In this document: positions 52,681 to 62,449 of the stretch, piece by piece
Layout of the letters: each line of letters begins with the position of its first letter
How positions within the stretch are numbered: position 1 is the first letter of the stretch
Assembly (NCBI GenBank): GCA_031373665.1
Contig: JANMMZ010000031.1
Location: 62,001-126,000, forward strand
Direction: 5' to 3'
Origin: M3007 sp031373665
GTDB lineage: Bacteria; Bacteroidota; Bacteroidia; Chitinophagales; Saprospiraceae
DNA: 64,000 bases
Made by a program: the position numbers and the translations under genes
Notes under the pieces: model-generated
Databases searched by the model: none
What the model was told of the DNA's origin: nothing
Seen by the model: the letters and a program-made list of their open reading frames with translations, nothing else

Positions 52681-52749
52681 CAAAGGTATGGGGAGATTGA
52701 GATCAGGTTATTTTCCCAAAAGTAAAACAATGTAACAGACTTGTAAAAG
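52681..52749 (-). promoter_or_regulatory. Promoter and direct-repeat operator of the Asp-box lipoprotein gene
   Basis: Minus strand: TTACA (52746-52742) and TTACA (52735-52731) repeat at 11-bp spacing, within CTTTTACAAGTCTGTTACAT. The -7 box TACCTTTG lies at 52688-52681, 43 bp downstream. A shared CTGATCTCAAT lies in between. No good -33 TTG, consistent with activator dependence. Confidence 0.68.
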
Positions 52750-52753
52750 AAAC

Positions 52754-53668
52754 TTATTTCCCTGTTTCTAGCCTATACCCAATCCCATGTACGGCCACAA
52801 TACCGATGGAGGAATCAGTACCTAGTTTTTTTCGCAACCTCGACACAAAAACATCCACGCTGCGCCCAACCAAAATGCCCTCATCTGCCCAAACATGCTG
52901 GAGGATGAAATCTCGTTCGAGTAAGTGATCGGGGCTGGATGCAAAAAGCCGGAGCAATTTTGTTTCACGAAAAGTCAGCGTTTGGCGAACGCCATTGCAA
53001 AGGAGGATCTGACCACCCACATCAAGCCGTGAGTTGCCGAATGTTAGCCAGTCCGGTTCTACAGCGGCGGCGACAGGTACAACAGGCTTCGGTTTTTGCC
53101 ACCAATAAAACCCATATCCGATCAAAGCACCCAAAACAATCAGCAAAATTTTGGTCGCATTTGCTCCAATCGGGCCTTGGCTCTCAGGTTTTAAAAAAGT
53201 GATTTCAATGAAGTGGCATCCTTCCATCATCTCCCGCCCGGCACAAGGTACTAAGTCTTTTTGTCCGTTGGTGGGCGCATTGTTTTGTGCTAAAAAATCA
53301 AGTTGATGATAGCCTACATCAATGGTGGCATCGGCGCATTGGCGCACCGCCACTTTATAGGATCGCTGGATTCCATGCATGTCGAGCGAAGATTGGAGCA
53401 ATGCCGGCAGGTGTTCGTACTGAAAGGGTTGTTCGAGGTGGATACGCCAAATACCTGCGCTGTCTTCTTCAATAGGCGGAATCCGACTCGTGCTATCGCC
53501 CGATTGGCGCAGCAGCCTGTCGGCCGTGCGACGTAGCGCAAGGTTGACTTTTTCGGATGAAAAATCCCCCGGCTTTTCCGCTGGACTCATTGGTATCAGC
53601 CATGCCAATAAAGGCAGTACCAATATTGGCAAAAGCCGCAGATTTTTGAAAAAATAGATAAAAGACAT
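52754..53668 (-). CDS. Membrane-bound winged-helix (OmpR/PhoB-type) regulator
   Basis: 304 residues. N-terminal membrane helix (about 10-27), a ~140-residue periplasmic part with three cysteines, a second membrane helix (about 172-190, ILLIVLGALIGYGFYWW), then a cytosolic winged-helix domain (about 205-304: LTFRETKLLRLFASSPDHLLERDFILQHVW, VDVFVSRLRKKL, VHGIGYRLE). Topology is the reverse of ToxR, where the DNA-binding domain is N-terminal. It presumably senses an envelope signal and binds the 11-bp direct repeats in front of its own gene and of the Asp-box gene. Confidence 0.88.
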   Translation of the reverse strand: MSFIYFFKNLRLLPILVLPLLAWLIPMSPAEKPGDFSSEKVNLALRRTADRLLRQSGDSTSRIPPIEEDSAGIWRIHLEQPFQYEHLPALLQSSLDMHGIQRSYKVAVRQCADATIDVGYHQLDFLAQNNAPTNGQKDLVPCAGREMMEGCHFIEITFLKPESQGPIGANATKILLIVLGALIGYGFYWWQKPKPVVPVAAAVEPDWLTFGNSRLDVGGQILLCNGVRQTLTFRETKLLRLFASSPDHLLERDFILQHVWADEGILVGRSVDVFVSRLRKKLGTDSSIGIVAVHGIGYRLETGK

Positions 53669-53683
53669 GATCTAAGTATAACG

Positions 53684-53752
53684 CAAAGGTATGGATGAAT
53701 TGAGATCAGCCTGCTTTATATAGGGTAAAATAATGTAACAGATTTGTAAAAG
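53684..53752 (-). promoter_or_regulatory. Promoter and direct-repeat operator of the membrane regulator gene
   Basis: Minus strand: TTACA (53749-53745) and TTACA (53738-53734), 11-bp spacing, -7 box TACCTTTG at 53691-53684, 43 bp from the nearer repeat. Same geometry and intervening CTGATCTCAAT as the site at 52681-52749. Confidence 0.68.
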
Positions 53753-53793
53753 GACGTTATTTAATTCGTTTTAACTACCATTCTTCACACCTT

Positions 53794-55434
53794 CTATACC
53801 ATCTCCGCCTTATCCACCCCATTGAATTGGATCACCAAGTTCATATCCTTGGGTTGGATCACATTGTCCTTCTCAAATACGTCAAAATCAAATGCCAATG
53901 GGAATACCATGTACCTGAATTTATGGTGGTTGAGGCGGCGTTCATCCAAGATCCTATATTTGTCGGAGCGGTCTATTTCTTTTAAAAAAGCCTCCTTTGG
54001 CCTCACTTTATGGTATAGATAGTAGTCTATTCCAATCAGATCCACCAGCACTTTATCGTGTCCATAATGATCGGCCACATAGTCATGGATTATTTCATAC
54101 ACATCAGGTAGTGTGTATTTATGGAAGTCCTTGCGCTGTAAAAAGTAATTGCCAAGACCCAATAAAAAATCAAAAATACTATAATTCGCCGTCACGTACT
54201 TCAGGGTAAAGGGCGTTCGTTTTTTATTCCAATAGATCTCCAGCGCATTTTCCAATATTTCCAACTGCTTCAGTTCTTCTTGGTTCAGGTAATTGCTCTT
54301 TATGATCTGATAAGGTGGCTCTGGGTCAAATTCAAACCCATGTTCTGCATGTTTATGGCGCAAGGGAGTGCCTTTCAAAAACTTCAGGAAACCCATTTGA
54401 AGTTCGGGTGCAAACAACTTAAACACCTCTTCAAAACTGTATTTAATATCGTCCCAGTAGTCCAAAGCCAAGCCCACAATCAAGTCGAGGTGCATCTCTA
54501 TTTTGTGCTCCAATGATTGTATGATCGCCTTGGTTTTGTCAAAACTCTGCTTCCTGCTTACTTCCAGATTCGCCTTTTGATTGACCGTTTGTATGCCTAT
54601 TTCAAAGCGAAACAAGCCTTTTGGCACTTTTTCTTGAATAAATTTTACAATATCGGGGTGTAAAATATCGGCGGTAATTTCAAATTGAAATACATTATTA
54701 GGGCGGTGGTGCTCCAATATAAAAGTGAAAATATCAATGGTGAAATCGCGTTTCATATTGAAAGTACGATCCAAAAATTTGATCACACGCCCATGCTCCA
54801 TCAAGTAGAGGAGGTTCGCCTTTATGCTATCGTTGGGCAGGTAACGCACCTTGTTATCGAGGCTTGCCAAACAAAATTCGCATTTGTAAGGGCATCCCCG
54901 GGAGGTTTCTATATAAGCCACCTTATTGTATAATTCTCCCGGATCATCATACTGGTAAGGGCGCACTTCTTTGAAGTTTTCGAGTTCAAATATAACCGGA
55001 TTAGGGAAATAATGCACATCATCGCCCGTTTTACGCACCAAATTGGCCAAATGATCCACATTAGGGTACGCATACAAAAACTCCTTGAAAGGGGTCTCGC
55101 CCTCTCCGGTAATGATATAGTCCACCTCTGGGCGTACAATCACATCCTGCCAATCATAGCTCACCTCTGGCCCACCCAGCAGTATGGCAGTGTTGGGGTT
55201 GAGGGCTTTTATACGCTTGGCTACCTCTAGCGTTTGTTTGATATTCCAGATATAACAACTAAAGGCCACCACGTCAAAATCCTTGCAAAACCCGGCCACT
55301 TCGTCCTTGTCTTCCTTGATCGTAAATTCCTTCCATACCAATCCCTCGTGCTCCTTGTTCAGTTCATACAAGAGCCGTATGGCTAGATTCAAGTGGATAT
55401 ACTTCGCATTGAGCGTCGTTAATAATACTTTCAT
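53794..55434 (-). CDS. B12-binding radical SAM protein with DUF4080 C-terminus
   Basis: 546 residues. Residues 1-~135 form a B12-binding-like Rossmann domain (LLTTLNAKYIHLNLAIRLL, ILLGGPEVSY, DYIITGEGE). The radical SAM core follows, with the cluster motif CPYKCEFC at about 188, and FRFEIGIQTVN and HLDLIVGLALD strands. The C-terminal ~180 residues match the DUF4080 pattern. Cytosolic; the reaction is unknown. Its ATG overlaps the stop of the upstream adhesin gene (TAATG), an unusual coupling for such different products. Confidence 0.92.
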   Translation of the reverse strand: MKVLLTTLNAKYIHLNLAIRLLYELNKEHEGLVWKEFTIKEDKDEVAGFCKDFDVVAFSCYIWNIKQTLEVAKRIKALNPNTAILLGGPEVSYDWQDVIVRPEVDYIITGEGETPFKEFLYAYPNVDHLANLVRKTGDDVHYFPNPVIFELENFKEVRPYQYDDPGELYNKVAYIETSRGCPYKCEFCLASLDNKVRYLPNDSIKANLLYLMEHGRVIKFLDRTFNMKRDFTIDIFTFILEHHRPNNVFQFEITADILHPDIVKFIQEKVPKGLFRFEIGIQTVNQKANLEVSRKQSFDKTKAIIQSLEHKIEMHLDLIVGLALDYWDDIKYSFEEVFKLFAPELQMGFLKFLKGTPLRHKHAEHGFEFDPEPPYQIIKSNYLNQEELKQLEILENALEIYWNKKRTPFTLKYVTANYSIFDFLLGLGNYFLQRKDFHKYTLPDVYEIIHDYVADHYGHDKVLVDLIGIDYYLYHKVRPKEAFLKEIDRSDKYRILDERRLNHHKFRYMVFPLAFDFDVFEKDNVIQPKDMNLVIQFNGVDKAEMV

Positions 55435-58400
55435 TATCTAATTAGGTTTATTTCACCAGTTACAAATGGTTGTAAAGCACCATCGCCGCTGCGCCATTTG
55501 ATCATATATACATAGGTGTCAGTGGGCGCGTCTTTTCCATCTACTTTCCCATCCCATGCAGCATTGGGTTCAGTACTTTGATATACTTTTTGTCCCCAGC
55601 GGTTAAATATTGACATTTCATCTATAATCGCCAATCCTTCTAACACCACCATTTCAAATTTGTCATTTTGAGTATCATTGTTCGGCGAGAAAATATTAGG
55701 AAACACCACCTTGGGTTGCAAAACCTTGAAGGTGATGATCGCTTGCTCTTTGCAGCCCAATGGAGAAGTCACCATCAATAAATAGGAGATCGTGGAGTCT
55801 TTAGTGATTATTTTTACATTGATACTCTCTGTATTACCGAGATTAGTATTCCCATCTTGAATCCACATGAACGTAAAGTTCTGAAGGCTTTGAGAGGGAT
55901 CTATCAAGCCGGTCAATTTGATTTGTTGACCCAGGTTTACTTGGTTAGTATCAGGGTCAGAGACAATGTTCACTTCAAACATAGGAGTAACGCCTACTTG
56001 AATCGTTTCTGTGAGCGTACACCCATCTCCATAAGTATATATCACCTCGTACGTGCTTGTTTGGGCGGGCGTATCGTTCAGTTCTGGCCCCGTCACATTA
56101 TTGGGTGCCCATACATAAGTACCTGTTACAGAGCCTTGTGCCGACAATTTGATGCTTTCTCCAAAGCAGATTGTTGTATCGGCAGATACGACTAAAGTGC
56201 CATCATATACCACTACATTAACCTCAGCATTGAACACACAATCGCCGAGCGAAGCCATCAGTAAGTACTTCGTAGATAGGGTAGGGGTTTGTATAGGAGG
56301 TATCGCCCCTGTAAAGTTAAAGCCTGGTGGTTCGGAAGTCCATACATAAATAGCCCCGGGGGTAGCCACGTCATTTAGAGCAATAGATTCGCCAGGGCAC
56401 AACCCTTTATCACTGGGGAAGTTGACTTCCGCTGCTTCTCCTTGTACGGTCACAGTTACAAAGTCGCTCAATACGCAATCTTGACCATATGAATATACCA
56501 CGGTATAAGTGGTGGTTATATCTGGCATCACATTGATGGCTTGCCCATTGATGGTGTTGTTCCATATAAAAGAACCTGGCAATGATCCAATGGCTACCAA
56601 TGGAGCAGAGAAGCCCTTACAAATGGTGGTGTCTCCATCCACACTAAGTGATGAATTATAGACCGTCACCGTCACTGAAGCCTGTACAGCACAGCCGTTG
56701 GTGGCACTTAGAAAATAAGTAGCCGTCTGCGTGGGTATAAAATCAAGTTGAGGATCTACGACTGTTCCGAAATTGGGATCAGTAGAGGTCCAAGTATAAA
56801 TAGCACCGGGTTCAGGCATGGTATTCAGGATAATGCTTTCGCCTCCGCACAATTCGAGATCCGTCGGGAAGGCATAAGTAGGTGGGCCGCCTACTTTCAC
56901 AGTAGCACCTGCCCCTACTGGACAACTTTGGTAAGTACCACCCACCGTATAATTGGTGGTACCATCGGGCGTGGCTACAGGGTTGGTACAATTACTGCTA
57001 CACGACAATGAACTGGAGGGTTGCCACATCAGGTTTTCTACGCCCTCCGAATTGAAAAGGGTCAGTTGTACCGATTGACCCGGACAAACAGTTGTATCTG
57101 CGGGTTGGATATACATTTCTGGAGGTATAATCACATTGACTGTGGCGAAGGCAGTATCGCGACATCCGCCATTCACCGAAATACGCTGGTACATTACCGT
57201 TGTATCAGGCTGTGATACCATATTATATAGGCTATCGGGGGTCAATTGACCAAGGAAAGGTGTCCATTCAAAGGTAATGTCTTGATATTCAGCAGGTTCG
57301 TATATTTTGGATAACAAAAACACTTTCTGGCCTTTACAAATAGTTGTATCAGCCGGTAAAATGCTTAAATCGTCGGGGAGACTATCCACTTTTACAAAAA
57401 TACTTTTGGAGATTACGCACCCCGGAGTGAGTACCGTAGCGGTATAAGTAATATCTTCTACTGGATAGGCAATGGCGGTTAGCCCATCGGGCGATAACTG
57501 TAGCGACGTTAAGGGCGACCAGTTGATGGTCGCACCAACTGGGGTGATAGTAGCCGCTAAATCCAAGTTGGTACCTTTGCAAAGCAATACAGTATCACCC
57601 ACATTGAATACAAGACTAATTGGTGATACAATTATATCTACGATCCGTGTTTCGATACATCCTAGATTAGATGCCGTCAAAGTATATGAAGTAGATGATT
57701 CTGGCGTAGCCGTTGGATTGGCTGTATTAGGGGCATCTATGGATCCATCATCGGGAATCCAAGCATAAGTGACCCCACTTTCAATACTGGTCGTGCCAAG
57801 TATCACCGATTGGCCTTGACAAATATTCATATCGCCTAGTACCGATAGTACTGGAGGGGTAAAGACTGCTATCAACACACTGTCAATGGTAGGGATCGGG
57901 CAAGAGCCATTGGTAGCACTCACAAAGTATTGGGTTGTCAATACCGGAGTGGCACTCGGGTTGGATATGGCAGCGCTGAATCCAGTCGGAACCGATGTCC
58001 AACTGTACATCACTCCGGCCACAGGATCTCCCCCAAGGGGAACACTTTCTCCAAGGCATATTGATTGATCTTCTGACACCGTAACGGTTGGCTGTGTACC
58101 ATTGATCACTGATATTTTGATGGTATCACTCACAGAACAACCAGGCGTTGTTAGGTTGACAATGAACGTATAAATACCAGTAGTAAGTCCAGATACCACC
58201 GGAGAAGCACAGTCGTAACAGCTCAATCCTGCCCCGCCTACCCACACATATTGGGCATTACTAATGTTGTATGGATTGGGGTTTAGTGTAAAACTAGCAT
58301 TATTACAAACCGTCACATCAGGGCCGAGTTCAACATCAACCAACCTGACATCAACCACTTTATTCACCGTATTGCAAGTAGTCACTACCTGCACTGTATA

Positions 58401-60434
58401 GCTGATAAAATCAGTAGGCGTGGCCACCGGATTGGGGCATTGATCACAGCTCAAACCCTCCGATGGCGACCAGTAATAGGCTTCGCCACCAGTAGCATTG
58501 AGTTGTACTTGTTGACCTACACATATTGCGGTATCAGGTGTGACCGTAATGGCAGTAAGGTCAGAGACGCCCAATACCCCATCGGTTGTATTCTGGAAAT
58601 TGATGGAAATGCCACCATTTTCAATGGCTTCTCCAAAGTCATCGAGCATGACCACGTATATTTTTCCTTGCACTACATCCAGGCGGCGCACATAGCGGTC
58701 TCCACCAGCACCTGGGAAGTTACCGCAGTCATAATCATCGGTTACCACGTCACCATTTTCGGGGTTAATATCAATTAATCCAGTGGATCCTGTGCCACCA
58801 GTCCACGTAGAACGAACGGGCTGGGTGGTACTGGTATATTCACAAATATCTGCTACATTGTCAATGGGGCCCCAAACGCTCAAATCAATATCAGAGGCCT
58901 CATTTGGGTCGGCGGATTCAACAATGAAACCGAATTGTCCATCTGCTTCGGCAACAAAATAAAAGAAAGAGTAATTGAACATTGGGTTCAAGAAACACCC
59001 GTCGTTCACCCCTGCCTGTATAAAGTCAGGGTCTCCAGATCCGGGATTCAGCGCGATGATTTCAGGCAAATTATTGCTGCATCCATTCAATGAAAGCGCA
59101 TTGTCGCAAGTAGAGGCAGGAGGCAACACAATGGGGCAAGCCACTGTATCAATTGCAATATTGAAAGGGCTGCAGTTTTGACCTGCACCAAATACGATGT
59201 AGTACGTGCCAGCGTTTTCTAAAAAAGCAGCAGGAATGGCTGGATTAGAAATCCCAAATCCACCTCCAGCGTCAGTGATACACAAGGTGTTTGATGCCTC
59301 TGGGCAGTTGAGGAAAACCCCTATGCCGGCACCTTCAATGGTGCCACTGGTTACTATATTGATGCATTCATCACCTTGGGAAATATACTCAAATACGTAG
59401 TCATTGCCTTGTAAGTAGGCATTGTTTCCGCAAGGGCTATTGTCAATACTGTTACCTGAAAAGCAGTTGTTTAGGCCGTTGGCGACATAAGGTAGGTTTA
59501 CTGTTATGGGATCCTCGCAGGTAGTGAGGGGAGTACTGGTACAAGCATCGGGCGAGCAAGTCCAAGTCAGTTCAAAGCCTTCTAGTTCTACACCAAAATC
59601 TGAAGTAAAGCGCACCGTAGCGCAGGGCGAACTGATCTGTACTTCAAAATTAGTTCCCATTCCTGATATCTGAGTAATCTGAACACCTGTTGAGGAGTTG
59701 GGCCCAGCATAAAACTGCAAGTAGTCGCCCCCAAAGGGATTTGATTCAATATCGTAGTTTTCAACATTCAGGATAATACACTGGTGAAACTCCTGAGGGC
59801 ATATCGAAAATTCTAGATCCTCCAATTCGGCGTAATCGCCGGTAGGGCCACCGCTATCCCAAAGTGTACCTGTACAACTTTCAGAACTAGGTTCTTCACC
59901 GATGTTTATATCCGGTACATAGGGTTGTACACAGAGTTTGAAGGTGCCTGAATTGGTTCCTGCGGTAGCGGAATAATCATTAATACGTAAATAATAGGAA
60001 AGACCCGGCGTTAGGTTCAATAAGGTCAGATCTACTGAGTTGCTGCCCGGGGCGGCGGCTATACAAGCCAACTCATCCAATCCATCAAGCATACAATCGC
60101 CTCTATAAAGAGCAATTTGCGGTTGTTCTAAGGTGCCATTGCCGTCAATATTACCGAATACGGAAATTTCAACATCGTCAATACTTCCATCGGCAGGGAG
60201 GGTAAATTGAAACCACACATCGCGCTCGCCCAATCCATTGAAACAAGAAGGTACATTGTTAGTCGTGGAAATGGTTGTCAACGTAGCACCTATATTGGTG
60301 TATTGAGCAGGGGTCGAGCAGTAGGGGACTACACCGAGGTTGATCAGTCCAGAACAATCGTCATTTGCAGGTGCTTGAGCTAAAGCAACGTGAAGCGAAA
60401 TGAGTAAAAAGGATATTGAGATATAGTATTTCAT
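55434..60434 (-). CDS. Giant type B T9SS adhesin with repeated Ig/PKD-like domains
   Basis: About 1666 residues from ATG 60434 (MKYYISISFLLISLHVALAQ). The N-terminal ~600 residues contain several Cys-rich beta-sandwich units (DVWFQFTLPADGS; a CUB-like segment around 190-300). About 630-1560 contain tandem Ig/PKD-like domains of 75-90 residues with the pattern CxGxxVxL, YxWxP, NPxATP and YxV. The last ~90 residues are a type B CTD (FPNIFSPNNDTQNDKFEM, IFNRWGQKVYQS, PTDTYVYMIKW). Surface or released filament-like protein for adhesion or gliding. Ends in TAATG with the radical SAM gene. Confidence 0.92.
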   Translation of the reverse strand: MKYYISISFLLISLHVALAQAPANDDCSGLINLGVVPYCSTPAQYTNIGATLTTISTTNNVPSCFNGLGERDVWFQFTLPADGSIDDVEISVFGNIDGNGTLEQPQIALYRGDCMLDGLDELACIAAAPGSNSVDLTLLNLTPGLSYYLRINDYSATAGTNSGTFKLCVQPYVPDINIGEEPSSESCTGTLWDSGGPTGDYAELEDLEFSICPQEFHQCIILNVENYDIESNPFGGDYLQFYAGPNSSTGVQITQISGMGTNFEVQISSPCATVRFTSDFGVELEGFELTWTCSPDACTSTPLTTCEDPITVNLPYVANGLNNCFSGNSIDNSPCGNNAYLQGNDYVFEYISQGDECINIVTSGTIEGAGIGVFLNCPEASNTLCITDAGGGFGISNPAIPAAFLENAGTYYIVFGAGQNCSPFNIAIDTVACPIVLPPASTCDNALSLNGCSNNLPEIIALNPGSGDPDFIQAGVNDGCFLNPMFNYSFFYFVAEADGQFGFIVESADPNEASDIDLSVWGPIDNVADICEYTSTTQPVRSTWTGGTGSTGLIDINPENGDVVTDDYDCGNFPGAGGDRYVRRLDVVQGKIYVVMLDDFGEAIENGGISINFQNTTDGVLGVSDLTAITVTPDTAICVGQQVQLNATGGEAYYWSPSEGLSCDQCPNPVATPTDFISYTVQVVTTCNTVNKVVDVRLVDVELGPDVTVCNNASFTLNPNPYNISNAQYVWVGGAGLSCYDCASPVVSGLTTGIYTFIVNLTTPGCSVSDTIKISVINGTQPTVTVSEDQSICLGESVPLGGDPVAGVMYSWTSVPTGFSAAISNPSATPVLTTQYFVSATNGSCPIPTIDSVLIAVFTPPVLSVLGDMNICQGQSVILGTTSIESGVTYAWIPDDGSIDAPNTANPTATPESSTSYTLTASNLGCIETRIVDIIVSPISLVFNVGDTVLLCKGTNLDLAATITPVGATINWSPLTSLQLSPDGLTAIAYPVEDITYTATVLTPGCVISKSIFVKVDSLPDDLSILPADTTICKGQKVFLLSKIYEPAEYQDITFEWTPFLGQLTPDSLYNMVSQPDTTVMYQRISVNGGCRDTAFATVNVIIPPEMYIQPADTTVCPGQSVQLTLFNSEGVENLMWQPSSSLSCSSNCTNPVATPDGTTNYTVGGTYQSCPVGAGATVKVGGPPTYAFPTDLELCGGESIILNTMPEPGAIYTWTSTDPNFGTVVDPQLDFIPTQTATYFLSATNGCAVQASVTVTVYNSSLSVDGDTTICKGFSAPLVAIGSLPGSFIWNNTINGQAINVMPDITTTYTVVYSYGQDCVLSDFVTVTVQGEAAEVNFPSDKGLCPGESIALNDVATPGAIYVWTSEPPGFNFTGAIPPIQTPTLSTKYLLMASLGDCVFNAEVNVVVYDGTLVVSADTTICFGESIKLSAQGSVTGTYVWAPNNVTGPELNDTPAQTSTYEVIYTYGDGCTLTETIQVGVTPMFEVNIVSDPDTNQVNLGQQIKLTGLIDPSQSLQNFTFMWIQDGNTNLGNTESINVKIITKDSTISYLLMVTSPLGCKEQAIITFKVLQPKVVFPNIFSPNNDTQNDKFEMVVLEGLAIIDEMSIFNRWGQKVYQSTEPNAAWDGKVDGKDAPTDTYVYMIKWRSGDGALQPFVTGEINLIR

Positions 60435-60525
60435 ACTAGGCATAAATTATGGCCTAAAAGTACTATTTAATCTCTATTTCAAAGCAACCATTCGGTATTT
60501 TGTCGCTTTTTTTTCTCTTTTAAAA

Positions 60526-60897
60526 TTACCTATTTTTCATACCCGCCCACATAGCAGCCAATACCAACCCAACAGTAATGGCCAAAACCCATAAAAAAGT
60601 ATTGGTTTCGGGCTTTTCATCGTGATCTTCTAAGTCAAGGCTGGCTTCTGAAAGTATTTCACGCGCTTGGTGGGCGGCATCAGGATGTACATGCAATCGT
60701 ATGATACTTTGAAGGTGGGGTACTACCCCAGACCCTGTCGAATTGGCCAAAAAACAACTAATGCCTTCCGAGCGGAGCCTTGCAGCAGCCACTTCGGCCT
60801 CCATCATGGAAAAATATTTGGCCACCACTTCGCCATCGCCCGAAAAATCGTCGAGTCGGTCGAAATCAAAATTGTCGAGTATATTATTGGTTGTCAT
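60526..60897 (-). CDS. DUF2007 domain protein with C-terminal membrane helix
   Basis: 123 residues. The DUF2007 fold (about 22-85) is seen as VVAKYFSMMEAEVAAARLRSEGISCFLAN followed by IIRLHVHPDAAHQAREIL. An acidic linker and one membrane helix (about 100-118, FLWVLAITVGLVLAAMWAG) end the protein. The family is annotated as putative signal transducing, without established function. It starts 2 bp after the paaA stop, so it is probably co-transcribed. Confidence 0.85.
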   Translation of the reverse strand: MTTNNILDNFDFDRLDDFSGDGEVVAKYFSMMEAEVAAARLRSEGISCFLANSTGSGVVPHLQSIIRLHVHPDAAHQAREILSEASLDLEDHDEKPETNTFLWVLAITVGLVLAAMWAGMKNR

Positions 60898-60899
60898 AT

Positions 60900-61892
60900 T
60901 TAAGCCACCATCATCGAGTTATCCGCTGCTGCCACTGCCTTGCGTTGGCGTTTTTTCTCGGCATAAGCCGTCGCTGCGTCGCGTACCCATTCTCCATCCG
61001 TCCAAGCCTTGCGACGGGTTTCAAGCCGCTGCCGATTGCAAGGGCCGTGGCCATTCACCACGTTTTTAAATTCTACCCAGTCTATTTCGCCATAGTCATT
61101 GTGGCCAGTGGCTTCATTCCATTTCAAATCAGGATCGGGTAGGGTCATACCCAATATTTTAACCTGTTCTACTATCATATCTACAAAACGCTGCCTCAAT
61201 TCATCATTGCTGAATCGTTTTATTTTCCATTGCATGCTTTGCGCACTGTTGGGTGAGTCTCCATCAGGTGGGCCAAACATCATGATAGATGGCCAATACC
61301 AACGATTAATGGAGGCTTGCGCCATTTGGCGTTGCTCCTCCGATCCTTTTGAAAGGGTCAATAATATTTCAAAACCTTGGCGTTGGTGAAAACTTTCCTC
61401 TTTACACACCCGTACCATAGCACGGGCGTAAGGCCCATAAGAACACCGACATATGGGGACTTGATTCATGATAGCCGCCCCATCTACCAACCAGCCAATG
61501 GAACCCATATCGGCCCAACTAGGGGTAGGATAATTAAAGATAGAAGAGTATTTTGCTTTTCCACTGAGTAACTCTTCCGTCATTTGGTCGCGGCTAACCC
61601 CCAAGGTTTCGGCAGCGGCATAAAGATAAAGCCCATGTCCAGCCTCATCCTGAACCTTGGCCAATAGTATTTGCTTCCGCTTCAACGATGGTGCCCGCGT
61701 GATCCAGTTGCCCTCTGGCAGCATCCCCACGATTTCTGAATGGGCATGTTGCCCGATTTGCCTGATCAGTGTCTTTCGATAACTGTCAGGCATCCAATCC
61801 TTGGGTTCTATGCGGATTTCGGCATCTATTTTAGCCTGAAATTCGGCCTCTAATTCGTGGTGCTGCATGGATTTTTTATTATTGAACGGCAA
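60900..61892 (-). CDS. paaA: 1,2-phenylacetyl-CoA epoxidase subunit A
   Basis: 330 residues; catalytic di-iron subunit of the PaaABCDE monooxygenase that epoxidises phenylacetyl-CoA. Diagnostic features: the KVQDEAGHGLYLYAAAETLG helix and CKEESFHQRQGFE carrying the Glu/ExxH iron ligands, plus WYWPSIMMFGPPDGDSP and DPDLKWNEATGHNDYGEIDW. Alternative start at 61868 (MQHHELEAEF). paaBCDE are not adjacent: downstream is a DUF2007 gene and upstream a lipoprotein, so the remaining subunits must lie elsewhere. Confidence 0.94.
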   Translation of the reverse strand: MPFNNKKSMQHHELEAEFQAKIDAEIRIEPKDWMPDSYRKTLIRQIGQHAHSEIVGMLPEGNWITRAPSLKRKQILLAKVQDEAGHGLYLYAAAETLGVSRDQMTEELLSGKAKYSSIFNYPTPSWADMGSIGWLVDGAAIMNQVPICRCSYGPYARAMVRVCKEESFHQRQGFEILLTLSKGSEEQRQMAQASINRWYWPSIMMFGPPDGDSPNSAQSMQWKIKRFSNDELRQRFVDMIVEQVKILGMTLPDPDLKWNEATGHNDYGEIDWVEFKNVVNGHGPCNRQRLETRRKAWTDGEWVRDAATAYAEKKRQRKAVAAADNSMMVA

Positions 61893-61936
61893 ATATCTAA
61901 CTTAGTAATGATAAAACATTAGAAACTAGCGATAGT

Positions 61937-62335
61937 TTATTCCGAGACGTATAAAATAGTATCCACCTTGGGCTTTTTATCAAGTGAAATATCCACCCGG
62001 AGGCTTCCAAACACATTGTGGGGCGTATATAGGCTGTCGTATCCTCTAGCCACCAGCCAATGCCGACCCACCGGTATTGGTTCCAAACAACCTTTGGCAT
62101 CTTTACCAACTACAAATACCGCATCAAAAAAAGCAGGCCCTTTGTCATAGCCCGGAAACGTGTCTGAGTTATACTTTATATACACTTTGGCATCAGGAAT
62201 ATTCCAAGTATGGTGCTTTACCTGCACACAAATTTTGGTAGGAAGTGGCACGGTTTCAATATCTGGTTCGCAGCCTATGAAGGCAAATAGTGAACCATAA
62301 ATACTGATTTGTAATATGCGGTATGGGATCGGCAT
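61937..62335 (-). CDS. Small putative lipoprotein of unknown function
   Basis: About 132 residues from ATG 62335 (MPIPYRILQISIYG). A lipobox-like SLFAFIGC gives a mature protein starting CEPDIETVPLP. The body is beta-rich (KICVQVKHHTWNIPDAKVYIKYN; PIPVGRHWLVARGYDSLY) and resembles a carboxypeptidase-regulatory-like or Ig-like domain. Upstream in-frame ATGs up to 62380 are possible but would bury the signal. No recognised family. Confidence 0.65.
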   Translation of the reverse strand: MPIPYRILQISIYGSLFAFIGCEPDIETVPLPTKICVQVKHHTWNIPDAKVYIKYNSDTFPGYDKGPAFFDAVFVVGKDAKGCLEPIPVGRHWLVARGYDSLYTPHNVFGSLRVDISLDKKPKVDTILYVSE

Positions 62336-62449
62336 TTTTTGATGTGTTTTTGTTTGCATGACGTATATCAGTAAACACATTAAACGGGTAAAGTGTTTTC
62401 CCTAGTGTTCGTAATTTGTCGTTGATTAGCCGTGAGTGCTAAAAAATAT

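Noticed and set aside
53734..53765. TAACA-N14-CGTTA on the plus strand as a seventh ECF site
   Set aside because: The -10 part is CGTTA instead of CGAT(A/G) and it does not face a start codon; it coincides with the regulator's own operator.
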